Shown here one piece after another: positions 26,367 through 36,495 of a DNA stretch of 64,000 nt. Origin of the DNA: Colwellia sp. C2M11 (GTDB lineage Bacteria > Pseudomonadota > Gammaproteobacteria > Enterobacterales > Alteromonadaceae); NCBI RefSeq assembly GCF_018860915.1, contig NZ_JAHKQD010000047.1, forward strand, positions 212,124 through 276,123. Reading direction: 5' to 3'. Numbering within the stretch: position 1 is the first letter of the stretch; every line of letters begins with the position of its first letter. The notes beneath the pieces are model-generated. The model saw only the letters and a program-made list of their open reading frames with translations. It ran no database searches and was not told where the DNA came from. Made by a program: the position numbers and the translations under genes.

Positions 26367-27983
26367 ATGTGCCACAAAAATATAACTCAGGATGAGAAAG
26401 TGATACTTAAAGAAGTCTTAAGCGTTTTATCAAAATCATCGCCATATGCAGTGTCTACTGAGCGTAATGACTCAATTTCAGTGCATTTGGATGAAGTCAA
26501 AGACTATCTATATATTACAACTGATATAGAGAGTGATTTCAAACAAGCACTTACATCATTATCCCAAACAGATAAAAAAATAATATTTTTATGTGGTAGT
26601 AGTGGTGATGGAAAATCTGAAATCTTAACTAAATATTGTAATAAGTTTAGTACCAGAGCCAATTTTCATCTCGATGCAACTCACAGTTTTAAGCCTAATG
26701 ACTCCGCAATAGAGACGCTTGATAAACTATTTCAAGACTTTACTGAAGGCAGCAAGCCACTTGTTGTTGGTATTAATATAGGTATGTTAGGTAACTATGT
26801 TGAAGAAGGGAAGCATGAGCAAGTTAAGCAATCGATCAAGTATTTCTTAAATGACGATATGATGGAAGATGAGCATATTTTCCTCAACTTTGAAAAATAT
26901 CCTAAATTTGAGCTTCAGCAAAGTGGTCATTCATCTAAGTTTGCTAAACAGTTATTACAACGAATCTGCGCAGTTGATAATAATATAATTCGCCAGTATT
27001 ACGATAAAGAACTTATTTCTCCAAATAAGGATAAAAAGCTTTGTGCAAATTACGAATTACTTAGTATAGATGAAGTACAAGATGTCATTGTTGATTTATT
27101 ATTTAAAGCAAGACTTATAAAAGATCAGTTTTTAACGACAAGAGCATTACTTGACTTTATTTTTCATCTGTTAGCAGGGCCTGGTTATTTACAAGATAAT
27201 TTGTTTATTGATTGTGACAATGAACTGGTAAGTAAAATTGCAGAATTTGACCCTGCTAATACGCGCTCTAAAGCTATAGATAAGTTTATCCTTTCATACA
27301 GCTTAAAATTATCTGATCCAAACTTCGAACAGTACCTTACAGATTTAACGGCAAAAGGAATACGTAAGGGCCAAAAGCCTGAAACCTATTTACGCTTATT
27401 TTATATTTTACGTAACGCCGACTTCTCGAACAATTATCATCTTGACTTTAAAGCTGACTTTCACGAGCAGCTTATTGATAAATATTCAACTGTGTGGCAT
27501 TTACATACTGCTTATGAAGGTTTACCTGAGCAACGCGCTGCGATAAAAACTTTTTATAAAGAAACCGTTATTGCAGCGATTCATAAATACAACAATCGAA
27601 ATGCGCCGCAGTTAAATAAAGGCGAGTTTTTCATTTGTGAACGAAATGGTTACCAATTGGCAGCACATATCGAACTGAAAGCTGATATTAAAAGTATTGC
27701 TGGTTTTATGGAAGATCATGTTTCTCAATTTCATATGTTCTTTAAAATTGGAGAGGAAACGTTAAAAATGCCAGCCAATATTAATTTATTAAACTTAATG
27801 CAACGGATAGTGGATGGTTACCGACCAAACAAACACGACAAAAATACAGTTGTTATACTTGATGAAATTGTTGATAAAATTGCAGATGTAGCTAATAGCT
27901 CTAATACCCTATATATCTTGAAAAAAGATCAGCGGATTAAAATTACCAGTGATGGTGAAGATTTTGAAGTAAGTGGATTATAA
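26367..27983 (+). CDS. dptF: DptF, phosphorothioation-dependent restriction ATPase
   Basis: 538 residues from the ATG at 26367; a TTG at 26346 would add seven. The N-terminal LKEVLSVLSKSSPYAVSTER and the P-loop FLCGSSGDGKSEILT followed by FHLDATHSFKPNDSAIETL identify DptF. It belongs to the DptFGH restriction complex, which damages DNA lacking phosphorothioate. The P-loop suggests an ATPase that senses or handles DNA. The gene is followed 2 bp later by dptG. No ribosome site is strong, so the start is uncertain. Confidence 0.92.
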   Translation: MCHKNITQDEKVILKEVLSVLSKSSPYAVSTERNDSISVHLDEVKDYLYITTDIESDFKQALTSLSQTDKKIIFLCGSSGDGKSEILTKYCNKFSTRANFHLDATHSFKPNDSAIETLDKLFQDFTEGSKPLVVGINIGMLGNYVEEGKHEQVKQSIKYFLNDDMMEDEHIFLNFEKYPKFELQQSGHSSKFAKQLLQRICAVDNNIIRQYYDKELISPNKDKKLCANYELLSIDEVQDVIVDLLFKARLIKDQFLTTRALLDFIFHLLAGPGYLQDNLFIDCDNELVSKIAEFDPANTRSKAIDKFILSYSLKLSDPNFEQYLTDLTAKGIRKGQKPETYLRLFYILRNADFSNNYHLDFKADFHEQLIDKYSTVWHLHTAYEGLPEQRAAIKTFYKETVIAAIHKYNNRNAPQLNKGEFFICERNGYQLAAHIELKADIKSIAGFMEDHVSQFHMFFKIGEETLKMPANINLLNLMQRIVDGYRPNKHDKNTVVILDEIVDKIADVANSSNTLYILKKDQRIKITSDGEDFEVSGL

Positions 27984-27985
27984 TT

Positions 27986-29314
27986 ATGACGCTTTTAAGA
28001 CCAGATTTACCTAAAATTTCTGATGAAGTTAACAGTAAAAATACATTGAATAGCTTCTTTCCTATCCGTACAAAAGATAGGCCTGGTGTATTTGATTGGG
28101 ATAGTGTTTTAGGGCATGTAGTTAAAACATCTTATCGTAAAGACCTTGGAAAAGGAGGCATCGATGAATTCAAACAACGTTGTCAAAATACTTTCGTAGC
28201 AAAGCTTGATGAAGATGACTTTTGGCCGATTGTCGAGAAAATGTATTTTGAAGGCGAAGACTTATTCAAAATTGCACCCGAGCTTTTATTGTTTAAAGCA
28301 CAAAAAACTACGGGTAGTACTCCAAATGCAAGACTTGGAAGTATGTTTTCAAGTCTACTTCAAAATTTTTTCTTTACTGATAAACCTGAGATAAAGCTAA
28401 ATTTCATTGAAAACGAAATATATCAAGAGTTTGATAAGTACTTAATATCAGCCAAAAATAAAAATACTATTGTTAAAACGGCTAATGAATCACCTTATTT
28501 ACCTTTTATGGCTGAACATTTTCAACAAGACTTATCTTTCTTAGGTAAGCGCCCTAAATACCTTCTAAGTGTATTTAAAGACTTTCTTCGGTTATATGGC
28601 TTTCTTTTTACCTCACAACTTGCCATTAATATTAAAGATTGGCGATCTGGTGAGCCCAAAGCTAAGCCTATGTACTTCATTTTAGATAATGAAAAAGCAA
28701 GTGACGAAAGAGCTATGGTGCATGAGTTTGGCTACAAGCCAATGAAAAATGCACTGTGGAATATATTTCCTTACCTTTCAATGAATGAAGGGTTACAAGA
28801 TCCCAAAGCCATTACTCAACCGATTTGGGCTGTTGCTCAATCGGTACTTAATTATCCTGAAACTAGTGAATGGCTTAATACTTATGCCCAAGCATTTAAA
28901 GATCAACGCGAGCTTAAGCTTGAAATACCAGAATCTAGTGACCCTTTATCTGGGTTAGGCGCTTTACTAACATTATCAAAAAAACAATTCTCGCGAGGTG
29001 AATCACGACATGAAATTAATGGTCACTATGTTCGTACCATTGAAGCTGAACTCTGTGAGCATTTTATTCAAAGCCGAGGCAGGTCCGGACGTGTACTTGT
29101 TTTTAATCAAGATTATTTGGTGTTGTTAACAAACTTGGCTATAGGGGAATTGGATCGCTTGAGATTTAATGAATTAATAAAAGCATTTGAATCTAGGGGG
29201 GTATTTTTTGATAAACAGAGTCAACAAGTGTTAATTGAATTTTACGAACGTATCGGAAATGTTGAACGTATGAGTGATAGTGGAGATGCAGTTTATGTTA
29301 ACAAAACCATTTGA
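27986..29314 (+). CDS. dptG: DptG, phosphorothioation-dependent restriction protein
   Basis: 442 residues, recognised by its position between dptF and dptH and by features such as LNSFFPIRTKDRPGVFDWDS and AELCEHFIQSRGRSGRVLVF. No nucleotide-binding motif or known catalytic site is visible. It is a required part of the DptFGH restriction module. It starts 2 bp after dptF and its end overlaps the probable dptH start by 20 bp, so the three are translationally linked. Confidence 0.88.
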   Translation: MTLLRPDLPKISDEVNSKNTLNSFFPIRTKDRPGVFDWDSVLGHVVKTSYRKDLGKGGIDEFKQRCQNTFVAKLDEDDFWPIVEKMYFEGEDLFKIAPELLLFKAQKTTGSTPNARLGSMFSSLLQNFFFTDKPEIKLNFIENEIYQEFDKYLISAKNKNTIVKTANESPYLPFMAEHFQQDLSFLGKRPKYLLSVFKDFLRLYGFLFTSQLAINIKDWRSGEPKAKPMYFILDNEKASDERAMVHEFGYKPMKNALWNIFPYLSMNEGLQDPKAITQPIWAVAQSVLNYPETSEWLNTYAQAFKDQRELKLEIPESSDPLSGLGALLTLSKKQFSRGESRHEINGHYVRTIEAELCEHFIQSRGRSGRVLVFNQDYLVLLTNLAIGELDRLRFNELIKAFESRGVFFDKQSQQVLIEFYERIGNVERMSDSGDAVYVNKTI

Positions 29315-32300
29315 GACATTTTTAACTGAGCATTTCCTTAAAGAAAGTGCTGACACTATCAAAGCAGGTTATAGATACCAATTTCAGTCACCAGATAATG
29401 AAAATAGTAAAAAGCTCTATGATGCATTTATCAAACTATCTCAATCTAGCGTAAGTGTTAAAGATATAGAACTACGAGTATTAACCTGTGGTGACGTAAT
29501 ATTACTTCCCGTTTTACACAATGAAAATGGTGAAGGTTTTTCAGAAAACTTTATTTCTCATTTGCGTGACGAGGTAGCGGGGCAACAGGGTAGCTTAAAG
29601 GGTTCCGCTTTACTTGTCATACATAATAGTATGTTAGACACTCTTATTAATTCTGCAGAAGATGTAGCACAGCCTGGTTGTGTTTGGCATGCTGAAGTTA
29701 TAAAAGAGTCAATGAAGTCATTAATTAATTATCACGATGATTCACACCAAGTGTCTGAATGTTTACTTGAGCACCGCTTTAAACAAATTCAAGAAGATGG
29801 CGCAACCATGTTCGGTTTTGTTGAATTATATAAAGCATTACTTGATGGTGACTTGCAGTTTGGTGAATTAGGTTTACTTGAAGATAAAGCGATCCTTAAT
29901 TGGAGCGGCAAACAAGAACAAATAAATGAACGACTAGATAAGAACAAAAAGCTTTATGAAAAATTAGACTTCATTACCCATCATTTCCCTAATGAGCTTG
30001 ATGAAAAGCTAGCTGAAATCAACTTCAGTGAAAAGTTCATTAATAAAAACTTCGGCGGAGAACATCCTGACAGCTGGAGAACAGAGTTAGAATTGAGTGA
30101 GTGTTTTCAAGAGCAAGCTAAAAACCTTAATAACTCCCTTGAACTTGAAACCGAAACTCTGGCCCAAGGTGAGTTAATTACTCGCAATAAATCTGACTCT
30201 AAAACAGGTATGCGCGATAGACAGCTGATTTTAGTATTAGAGCCTGAGCAAACATCTTTCACCCTGGAGTTCAGTTTTTTAGGCGGAAAAATAGAGAAGA
30301 AAGAATGTGCAATTCAACATAATAATGTTGATGAGATTAACATTGCTAACCCAGATAATACTGGTGGTAAAAGAAGTCGAGTTAAAGTTTCTGGCAGTTT
30401 TTCACAACAACCAATTTATTTTACTTTGTCGCTAAAGCGTGAAAAAACCGCAGAGCGTTATAAATTTAGAGTGTTAGTACTACCTGCCAATGAATATTAT
30501 CTTGACGCATTTAGGCATAGCTTCTTAATTGAACCTAATAAAAATCGCATTACACTTCAAACCGAAGATAATAATTTTATTATTGCCGAGCAAGGCAGTA
30601 AAGCAACACTTGAAGAAGTAGGGCAGGTATTTGACGCTACAGAAATTAGTGAAATAGATTTTGAACAAGTAGCTAATGAGTCTGACCGATTACATTTTAT
30701 TGTAAAAGGTAGTAACTCAAGTTTAATGTTTAATGTTGAAGGAGCTATTGCAACTGACTCATTAACCTTGCCATTGATGTTAGACCAAGATCGCTTTGTA
30801 CGTTTATATCAAAATGATTATTTCGGCACTTTTAAACGCTCAGAAAATAAGCTATCTAAAATAGTATTAGATAATAAAGAAGTGGCACCCAAAGGTCGAA
30901 GACTAACCTTGTTACAATGGGAAGTTGAATTAATAGATAACCAATTACTGACAAGAAAGACAGAAGAAGATGCTTGCGTTTACCTAGATGATATTAAAGA
31001 TGAATACACAGAGTTGTACTCAGCGTATCGTGAGTTTTTTGATTATTGTGTGGAAAACAAAACACTACCAAGTATTTCAGGTTGGGGAAGTGACTTCAGA
31101 TCTTTAGTTGGTAATGTTGTAAATGCATATCTACAAGCCATTGAATCCATAGGTATAGATATTATGTTAAGTAAATCGCAAAAGCGTTTAGTTAACATTG
31201 GCTTTGCAACTTTCGAAGACGAAGAGCTCTTAACACCATTTCATCCTTTAAACTTAGCGTATTTCCTCAATTTAGCTAACAAAGTTGTTGATGATGAAGA
31301 GGGAAGCTTTAAAGGTTTACCCAAAGTCACAATTAACCGATTAAATGCGCAAGGTTTACTGCCGTTTGTTTATCATCCGGTTCATGGCTTTTCATATAAC
31401 CAGTTAGAAAAAGATAATTGCTTCTGGTTGAAACTGGTACCACAGCAAGAAACAAGTTACACCTATGTTCGTAAACTTGTTAAAGAAAAAGTAGGCGAGT
31501 TTAAAGATGCTTTCTCTGCTTTATTTAATGCAGGTTCACGTTCAACTCTGATTATTAATTCTGTGAATAATCAGCAGAATCATGAAGTATTCTTAGGTTT
31601 AATTGATTACGTTAAAGTGCAAAAAGATAAAGTTTGTCAAATACACGTAAATTTATACGATGATCAATTAACATTTACCGAATTTGATAAATTCGCTGAA
31701 ACCGCCAGTTATGATGAAATTAAATCTTTATATAACTTAGACAAAGGCGCTATTCGTGAACAAGCAGACGCAATAATTGATTTACTAAGAACACGACTAA
31801 CTTATAGCAAGTTTGAAAACCGAAAAACGACTGAACAAGCTTATGCTCATTTAAGCTTTTTTAGAAACAATAACAAAGTAGAGCCTACAGATGTCAACGT
31901 TGCTGAGGAATTAAGCGGTGTGGTTTGTCATGGCTTATTAGCTGGTGAAGCTGCAGCAAATAAAGAAGACAGTTACTTTACTGGCTTTGGTCTTAAAGAT
32001 GTTGATATAACAGAATTACCGCATTTACGTGTTGCTAAAAGCTTAGCAAGTTTAATTAAGCCTTCTAGAAAAACCAACGAACAGCACAGTTTGTCTAAAT
32101 CAATGGCATTGGCGGTTAGCGATAGCTTTAAAACATTATTAGATCGCTCGTACCAAAGTTCCATTTGGACAACCATCATTGACCCCAAAGTAACCTTAGA
32201 CTTTTTTGATAATGCGAAAGATTTAGTGCTTATTCATTATTCAGATAATTACACCAACTCTGTTAATTACGACGCAATTACCGTAAGTAAACAAACAGAT

Positions 32301-34418
32301 CTATACAAAAAAGTTTTAGAGCAAGATGAAGGTGGAATTACCGAAGAATTTAATGCGTTTAATGGTGAATGGTTATTAAAAATGATCAAAGCTGACGGCG
32401 ATGCGCGTAAAAATGCAAACGACCGTAAAGAGAAAAAAGGCATTATAGGTGCGTATAAGTTTGTAAGCTGTTTACTCGCTAAATCAGATATTACTTGGGT
32501 GCCTTTATCGGTAGCTGAAATGATAAGAGTCGCGGGTAATATCGGCTTAAAAATGAGTGACAGCGATTTCTCTAGGCATGTACAAGGCTATAAGTCAGGT
32601 TTGATTTCTGACGATGTATTGTTTGTAGGTTTTAAAAATCAACAAATGTATTTATTACCGCTAGAAGTAAAAACAGGTGTTAAACAAACTCACAATAAAG
32701 GCGTACAGCAAGCTAAAGAGCTTAAACGTTACCTAACTGAAGATATACTGGGCAGACAAGATTTTGCAGGTGGATTATATAGAGGTTTATTTATTCGCCA
32801 AGTACTTATGCAAGTTGATAAATATAAACTTTATAATTTATACCATGACGATTATTTTACCGACTTTATTAATCAACGTGAGTGGTGGCTACAAGGTGAT
32901 TACAGCATAGCTGAAATTAATAACTACCCTGAAGGGTTTCTAGTATCACATGTAGAAAACGATACCTTCTTTGAAGCTGATTTTTTAGAAGTAGAAAACA
33001 TCTTAAAAATTCAATTACCGATTAGTTATTTAAAAGGATTTGTAAGTACGCCACTACAAACATTAATGACCGAAGTTTGCCCTGAAAAGCTGTGTTATAT
33101 CCCTGAAAAGTATCTGTTAAGTGAAACTACAAATAAAATTAAGTTAGTTGATACCAGTGAACAATCAACATCAAGCACTCTTAGTGAAAAATTGGTTGAT
33201 AAGGACACTGAGTACAGCATAGAAAAGCCTAAACATGTAGAAGTAGCTGATGGTAATTTAGGCTCAACTTCAACTCTTGAGGGGCAAGCGGCCACTGATA
33301 CGTTAAAAGTATTAATTGGTCATAACGTACAAAATGAACAGCCCATTTTATGGGAGCCAACCAATACCGCTAAGTTCATGAATACCAACTCAGGTATTAT
33401 TGGCACTATGGGTACAGGTAAAACCCAATGTACTAAATCTGTAGTTACTCAGTTATATCGTAATCAACATAATAATGTTGATGGAAAACCCATCGGTATT
33501 TTAATTTTCGATTACAAGTCAGACTATGTTGACGATAAGTTTATTGATGCAACACAAGGTAAAAAGTTTAACTTACATAAGTTACCATACAACCCATTAA
33601 GTCTGTTTGGTGACACACCTATGTTACCAGTACACACAGCACGTGGTTTTTCTGAAACCATGGGTAAAGCTTTTGGCTTAGGACAAAAACAAACACTGAA
33701 ATTACGAAAGCTAATTGGCGAAGCTTACGACCTAGCGGGTATTAAAAAAGCCGATCCAAGCACTTGGCATAAACCAGCACCAACTATTGCCGATGTTTGG
33801 GCATTGTTTGAAGAAAGCGAACCTACTGAAGACTCGCTATACGCAGCATTAGAAAGCTTGCATGAGCTTGAAATCTTTGAAACTGATATAACCAAGTGCA
33901 CATCACTTTACGAGCTTGTTGACGGTATTACCGTGATAGAGCTAGCGGGTTACCCAAGCGAAATACAAAACCTAGTAGTCGCACTTACCCTTGATTTGTT
34001 TTACTCGCAAATGCAAAAACAAGGTAAGCCAGAAGTACAAGGTGATTTCAGACAGGTTACTAAATTACTATTAGTTGATGAAGCCGATAACTTCATGTCA
34101 CAAAACTTCCCAAGCCTTCGTAAAGTCCTAAAAGAAGGCCGAGAATATGGCGTTGGCGTTATTCTTTCTACACAAGATATTACCCATTTCAAAACCAACG
34201 AGAATGACTATTCAGCCTATATTTTAAGCTGGATCGTTCATCGCGTAGGCCAGATAAAAAATCAAGATATTAAATCTATTTTCAATAAAGATGATAAAAC
34301 AGATCAAGAGCAGTTAATGAAAACAATACGTGAGCTTGATAAGCATTTCAGTCTTTATGTGGATGGCGATAAAAAAGTACAAAAAATTAAAGATAAAGCG
34401 TTTTGGGAACTTACCTGA
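29295..34418 (+). CDS. dptH: DptH, HerA/FtsK-like helicase-nuclease of Dpt restriction
   Basis: 1707 residues from the ATG at 29295, which has GGAG nine bases upstream; a GTG at 29274 and an ATG at 29286 are alternatives. The ATPase lies at the C-terminus: Walker A GTMGTGKTQ near residue 1372, a FDYKSDYVDD segment, and Walker B LLLVDEADNFM near 1595, then GVGVILSTQD, as in HerA/VirB4-type motors. Upstream, around 1110-1130, FKNQQMYLLPLEVKTGVKQT has an ExK-like core that may be a PD-(D/E)XK nuclease. DptH is the large motor/nuclease of the restriction complex acting on unmodified DNA. Confidence 0.92.
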   Translation: MLTKPFETFLTEHFLKESADTIKAGYRYQFQSPDNENSKKLYDAFIKLSQSSVSVKDIELRVLTCGDVILLPVLHNENGEGFSENFISHLRDEVAGQQGSLKGSALLVIHNSMLDTLINSAEDVAQPGCVWHAEVIKESMKSLINYHDDSHQVSECLLEHRFKQIQEDGATMFGFVELYKALLDGDLQFGELGLLEDKAILNWSGKQEQINERLDKNKKLYEKLDFITHHFPNELDEKLAEINFSEKFINKNFGGEHPDSWRTELELSECFQEQAKNLNNSLELETETLAQGELITRNKSDSKTGMRDRQLILVLEPEQTSFTLEFSFLGGKIEKKECAIQHNNVDEINIANPDNTGGKRSRVKVSGSFSQQPIYFTLSLKREKTAERYKFRVLVLPANEYYLDAFRHSFLIEPNKNRITLQTEDNNFIIAEQGSKATLEEVGQVFDATEISEIDFEQVANESDRLHFIVKGSNSSLMFNVEGAIATDSLTLPLMLDQDRFVRLYQNDYFGTFKRSENKLSKIVLDNKEVAPKGRRLTLLQWEVELIDNQLLTRKTEEDACVYLDDIKDEYTELYSAYREFFDYCVENKTLPSISGWGSDFRSLVGNVVNAYLQAIESIGIDIMLSKSQKRLVNIGFATFEDEELLTPFHPLNLAYFLNLANKVVDDEEGSFKGLPKVTINRLNAQGLLPFVYHPVHGFSYNQLEKDNCFWLKLVPQQETSYTYVRKLVKEKVGEFKDAFSALFNAGSRSTLIINSVNNQQNHEVFLGLIDYVKVQKDKVCQIHVNLYDDQLTFTEFDKFAETASYDEIKSLYNLDKGAIREQADAIIDLLRTRLTYSKFENRKTTEQAYAHLSFFRNNNKVEPTDVNVAEELSGVVCHGLLAGEAAANKEDSYFTGFGLKDVDITELPHLRVAKSLASLIKPSRKTNEQHSLSKSMALAVSDSFKTLLDRSYQSSIWTTIIDPKVTLDFFDNAKDLVLIHYSDNYTNSVNYDAITVSKQTDLYKKVLEQDEGGITEEFNAFNGEWLLKMIKADGDARKNANDRKEKKGIIGAYKFVSCLLAKSDITWVPLSVAEMIRVAGNIGLKMSDSDFSRHVQGYKSGLISDDVLFVGFKNQQMYLLPLEVKTGVKQTHNKGVQQAKELKRYLTEDILGRQDFAGGLYRGLFIRQVLMQVDKYKLYNLYHDDYFTDFINQREWWLQGDYSIAEINNYPEGFLVSHVENDTFFEADFLEVENILKIQLPISYLKGFVSTPLQTLMTEVCPEKLCYIPEKYLLSETTNKIKLVDTSEQSTSSTLSEKLVDKDTEYSIEKPKHVEVADGNLGSTSTLEGQAATDTLKVLIGHNVQNEQPILWEPTNTAKFMNTNSGIIGTMGTGKTQCTKSVVTQLYRNQHNNVDGKPIGILIFDYKSDYVDDKFIDATQGKKFNLHKLPYNPLSLFGDTPMLPVHTARGFSETMGKAFGLGQKQTLKLRKLIGEAYDLAGIKKADPSTWHKPAPTIADVWALFEESEPTEDSLYAALESLHELEIFETDITKCTSLYELVDGITVIELAGYPSEIQNLVVALTLDLFYSQMQKQGKPEVQGDFRQVTKLLLVDEADNFMSQNFPSLRKVLKEGREYGVGVILSTQDITHFKTNENDYSAYILSWIVHRVGQIKNQDIKSIFNKDDKTDQEQLMKTIRELDKHFSLYVDGDKKVQKIKDKAFWELT

Positions 34419-34447
34419 ATTTATAAAGTTTTAAGAGAGAAATATAT

Positions 34448-35536
34448 ATGTATTCCAATTTTTTAAATGAAAAAGAAGTATTGATTGATGACATTTTTCT
34501 AGATCCCAATAACCCAAGATTCTTTGAGGAAGGTAAACGTGTTGCTCTTAGTAAATATACTAACGATAAAATACAGAAAGAGTCACTAAAATCGATACAA
34601 CAATACAATATTGAAGAACTTGTTAATAGTATTTTAATTAATGGCTTTCTTCCTATGGATAGGGTTGTAGTAAAAAAAATTGAGGGACAAGATAATAAGT
34701 ATTTTGTATTGGAAGGGAATAGAAGAATATCAGCTATTAAAACTTGTATTAGTCGACATGAGAATGGAGAAATTGATGAGACAGAGTTCGATGATGATTA
34801 TCTAGATACATTGATTGGTACTTTAAAGAAATTAAAGGTTTTAGAATATTCAGGTTCAGAAGAAGATATTTCTTGGATGTTGCAAGGAATTAGACATATT
34901 TCGGGCATTAAAGACTGGTCACCAACTCAAAGAGCAAAATTAATTCTTGATCAAATAGAGTCTAAAGGTAAAAACTTTACTGGTGTTGGTAAACAATTTG
35001 GGTTATCAGCAAAAGCAGTGGGTAGCTTATACCGTGGTTATAAAGGATTACAGCAAATGGAGCGACACCCTGAGTTAGGCTATAAAGCAAAAAATGACTA
35101 TTTCTCCCTATTTGAACAAGCATATAAAAATAAAGATGTAAGGGTTTGGATGCAATGGAATGACAGTACTTATGCATACGAAAACGAAGATAATTTTCGT
35201 CAATTCTGCGAATGGATTAGCCCTGATGAAGATAATGTTGAATCAGGAAGTAATGGCCGAAGAGTTCACGATCCTAAACACGTACGTTATGTAGGTAACT
35301 TGGTAAACAGAAAGCGTGATGATTTAATCTCTGAAGTTGATAATTTTGAAGTTTCAATAGAACAAGCATGGGGGCGAGCAGAGGAAACGAAAGAATATGA
35401 TTGGAAAACAGAAGTTCTTAGGGCGGAGAAGGCGATTACAAATATTCCTTACGCAACTATTTTGAAATCTAAAGAAGATGTGTTTTCAAGTTTGAAAAAG
35501 CTTAGGGATGTAATTGAAAGCATGATAAGTATTTAA
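34448..35536 (+). CDS. ParB/Srx-domain protein linked to dptFGH
   Basis: 362 residues. The N-terminal third has ParB-like features: IDDIFLDPNNPRF, EELVNSILINGFLPMDRVVV and KYFVLEGNRRISAIKTC (the GNRR motif binds nucleotide in the ParB fold). A middle region VGKQFGLSAKAVGSLYRGYK looks like a helix-turn-helix. No chromosome-partition context exists here. It starts 29 bp after dptH with AGAGA before the ATG, so it is probably co-transcribed. ParB-like proteins in defence islands can act as CTP/ATP-using DNA-binding switches. This gene is not part of the standard dptFGH set. Confidence 0.8.
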   Translation: MYSNFLNEKEVLIDDIFLDPNNPRFFEEGKRVALSKYTNDKIQKESLKSIQQYNIEELVNSILINGFLPMDRVVVKKIEGQDNKYFVLEGNRRISAIKTCISRHENGEIDETEFDDDYLDTLIGTLKKLKVLEYSGSEEDISWMLQGIRHISGIKDWSPTQRAKLILDQIESKGKNFTGVGKQFGLSAKAVGSLYRGYKGLQQMERHPELGYKAKNDYFSLFEQAYKNKDVRVWMQWNDSTYAYENEDNFRQFCEWISPDEDNVESGSNGRRVHDPKHVRYVGNLVNRKRDDLISEVDNFEVSIEQAWGRAEETKEYDWKTEVLRAEKAITNIPYATILKSKEDVFSSLKKLRDVIESMISI

Positions 35537-35541
35537 CTGGT

Positions 35542-36390
35542 ATGTTGTTAAAAGACGTTATCACCCATATTGATAAAAAAACTGATGGTTTTGAAGTTTG
35601 GAGCTTAAAATCGTTTTCACCCCAAAGTCTTGTTAGAAAAATATTAAAAGATGATTTCTCTATTAATGCACTAGAAGCTGAGAAAATAGCAGTCAAATGT
35701 GAAAGATATATCGTAGATATAATCAATAAGAAGATAATTGAGTATGATTTGTTAGGAGTACATCCCCCTGTATTTTGGCTTCAAGATGGGGCATTGATAG
35801 GCACATATAATCATAAACAAAGTGATATTAAATTCGATTGGGTTGAATCTAAGGACTTATATCAATATATTAGGTTAGCATGCCCTAATAAAATGTTATT
35901 AATATCTGTGCTGTATTTAATATCTCGAGGCTTCTGTATGCAACATATAGTTGATGGAGGAAATGATGGTGGTATTGATATTATTGCTAAGTCGAAAGAT
36001 AGGACTAAAGGGATCTATCTTGAAGAAAGAGTTTTATTCGTTCAATCGAAAAAATGTTCTAAAACACTTGATAAAAAAATTCTTATTTACGAAGATGCTT
36101 TCTTCAAAGATAATTTGAAAAAAGGAAGTGATTTTAGAAATGAATATCTAGAAAAATTAGGCATGAATACAAAGTCACCAACTTTAGACATCTCATACAT
36201 ATTTATTACAAACGGATTGATAACCTCGACTATAAGAGATTACTCTATTAGAAATAATATTCAATTACTAAACCCCCATGTACTGTCCCATACATTAATG
36301 TCTGTTTATAGTAAAGGTACTGTCATTGATAAAATAGAAAGATGGTTCAATCAAGAAAAATATAAAAGAGGGACATCTTTGTTTACGTAA
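35542..36390 (+). CDS. Mrr-type PD-(D/E)XK endonuclease
   Basis: 282 residues. The signature VDGGNDGGIDIIAKSK (about 137-152) and VLFVQSKKCSK (about 164-174) gives the Mrr-like catalytic set Asp146 and Gln168-x-Lys170. The N-terminal 110 residues have no recognised fold and may be a recognition domain. It starts 5 bp after the ParB-like gene, so the pair is a tight module on the end of the dptFGH operon. Mrr enzymes cut modified or foreign DNA, so it may be an extra effector. Target is unknown. Confidence 0.78.
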   Translation: MLLKDVITHIDKKTDGFEVWSLKSFSPQSLVRKILKDDFSINALEAEKIAVKCERYIVDIINKKIIEYDLLGVHPPVFWLQDGALIGTYNHKQSDIKFDWVESKDLYQYIRLACPNKMLLISVLYLISRGFCMQHIVDGGNDGGIDIIAKSKDRTKGIYLEERVLFVQSKKCSKTLDKKILIYEDAFFKDNLKKGSDFRNEYLEKLGMNTKSPTLDISYIFITNGLITSTIRDYSIRNNIQLLNPHVLSHTLMSVYSKGTVIDKIERWFNQEKYKRGTSLFT

Positions 36391-36495
36391 TATATTTACA
36401 AGAGAGTATTAAATTTACTCTCTATCAAAGGCCACATACTAATTTTTAATTGATTTAATATGTTTAGTTTAATAACTAAAGAAGCCTATAATTGC
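36391..36495. terminator. Convergent terminator region between Dpt and Dnd arms
   Basis: Arms AGAGAGTA (36401-36408) and TACTCTCT (36416-36423) form a hairpin with a 7-nt loop in the 105 bp between the two converging arms. It can serve both strands. The flanks are AT-rich without long T-runs. Confidence 0.55.

Noticed and set aside
28206..28394. Short rightward frame inside dptG
   Set aside because: Lies in another frame of a well supported gene with no ribosome site; a shadow of dptG.
26346..36390. BREX or other ATPase-based defence system
   Set aside because: The order and motifs of the three large genes match DptF, DptG and DptH, and the facing genes are clear dndB-E; no pglZ or brx genes are present.
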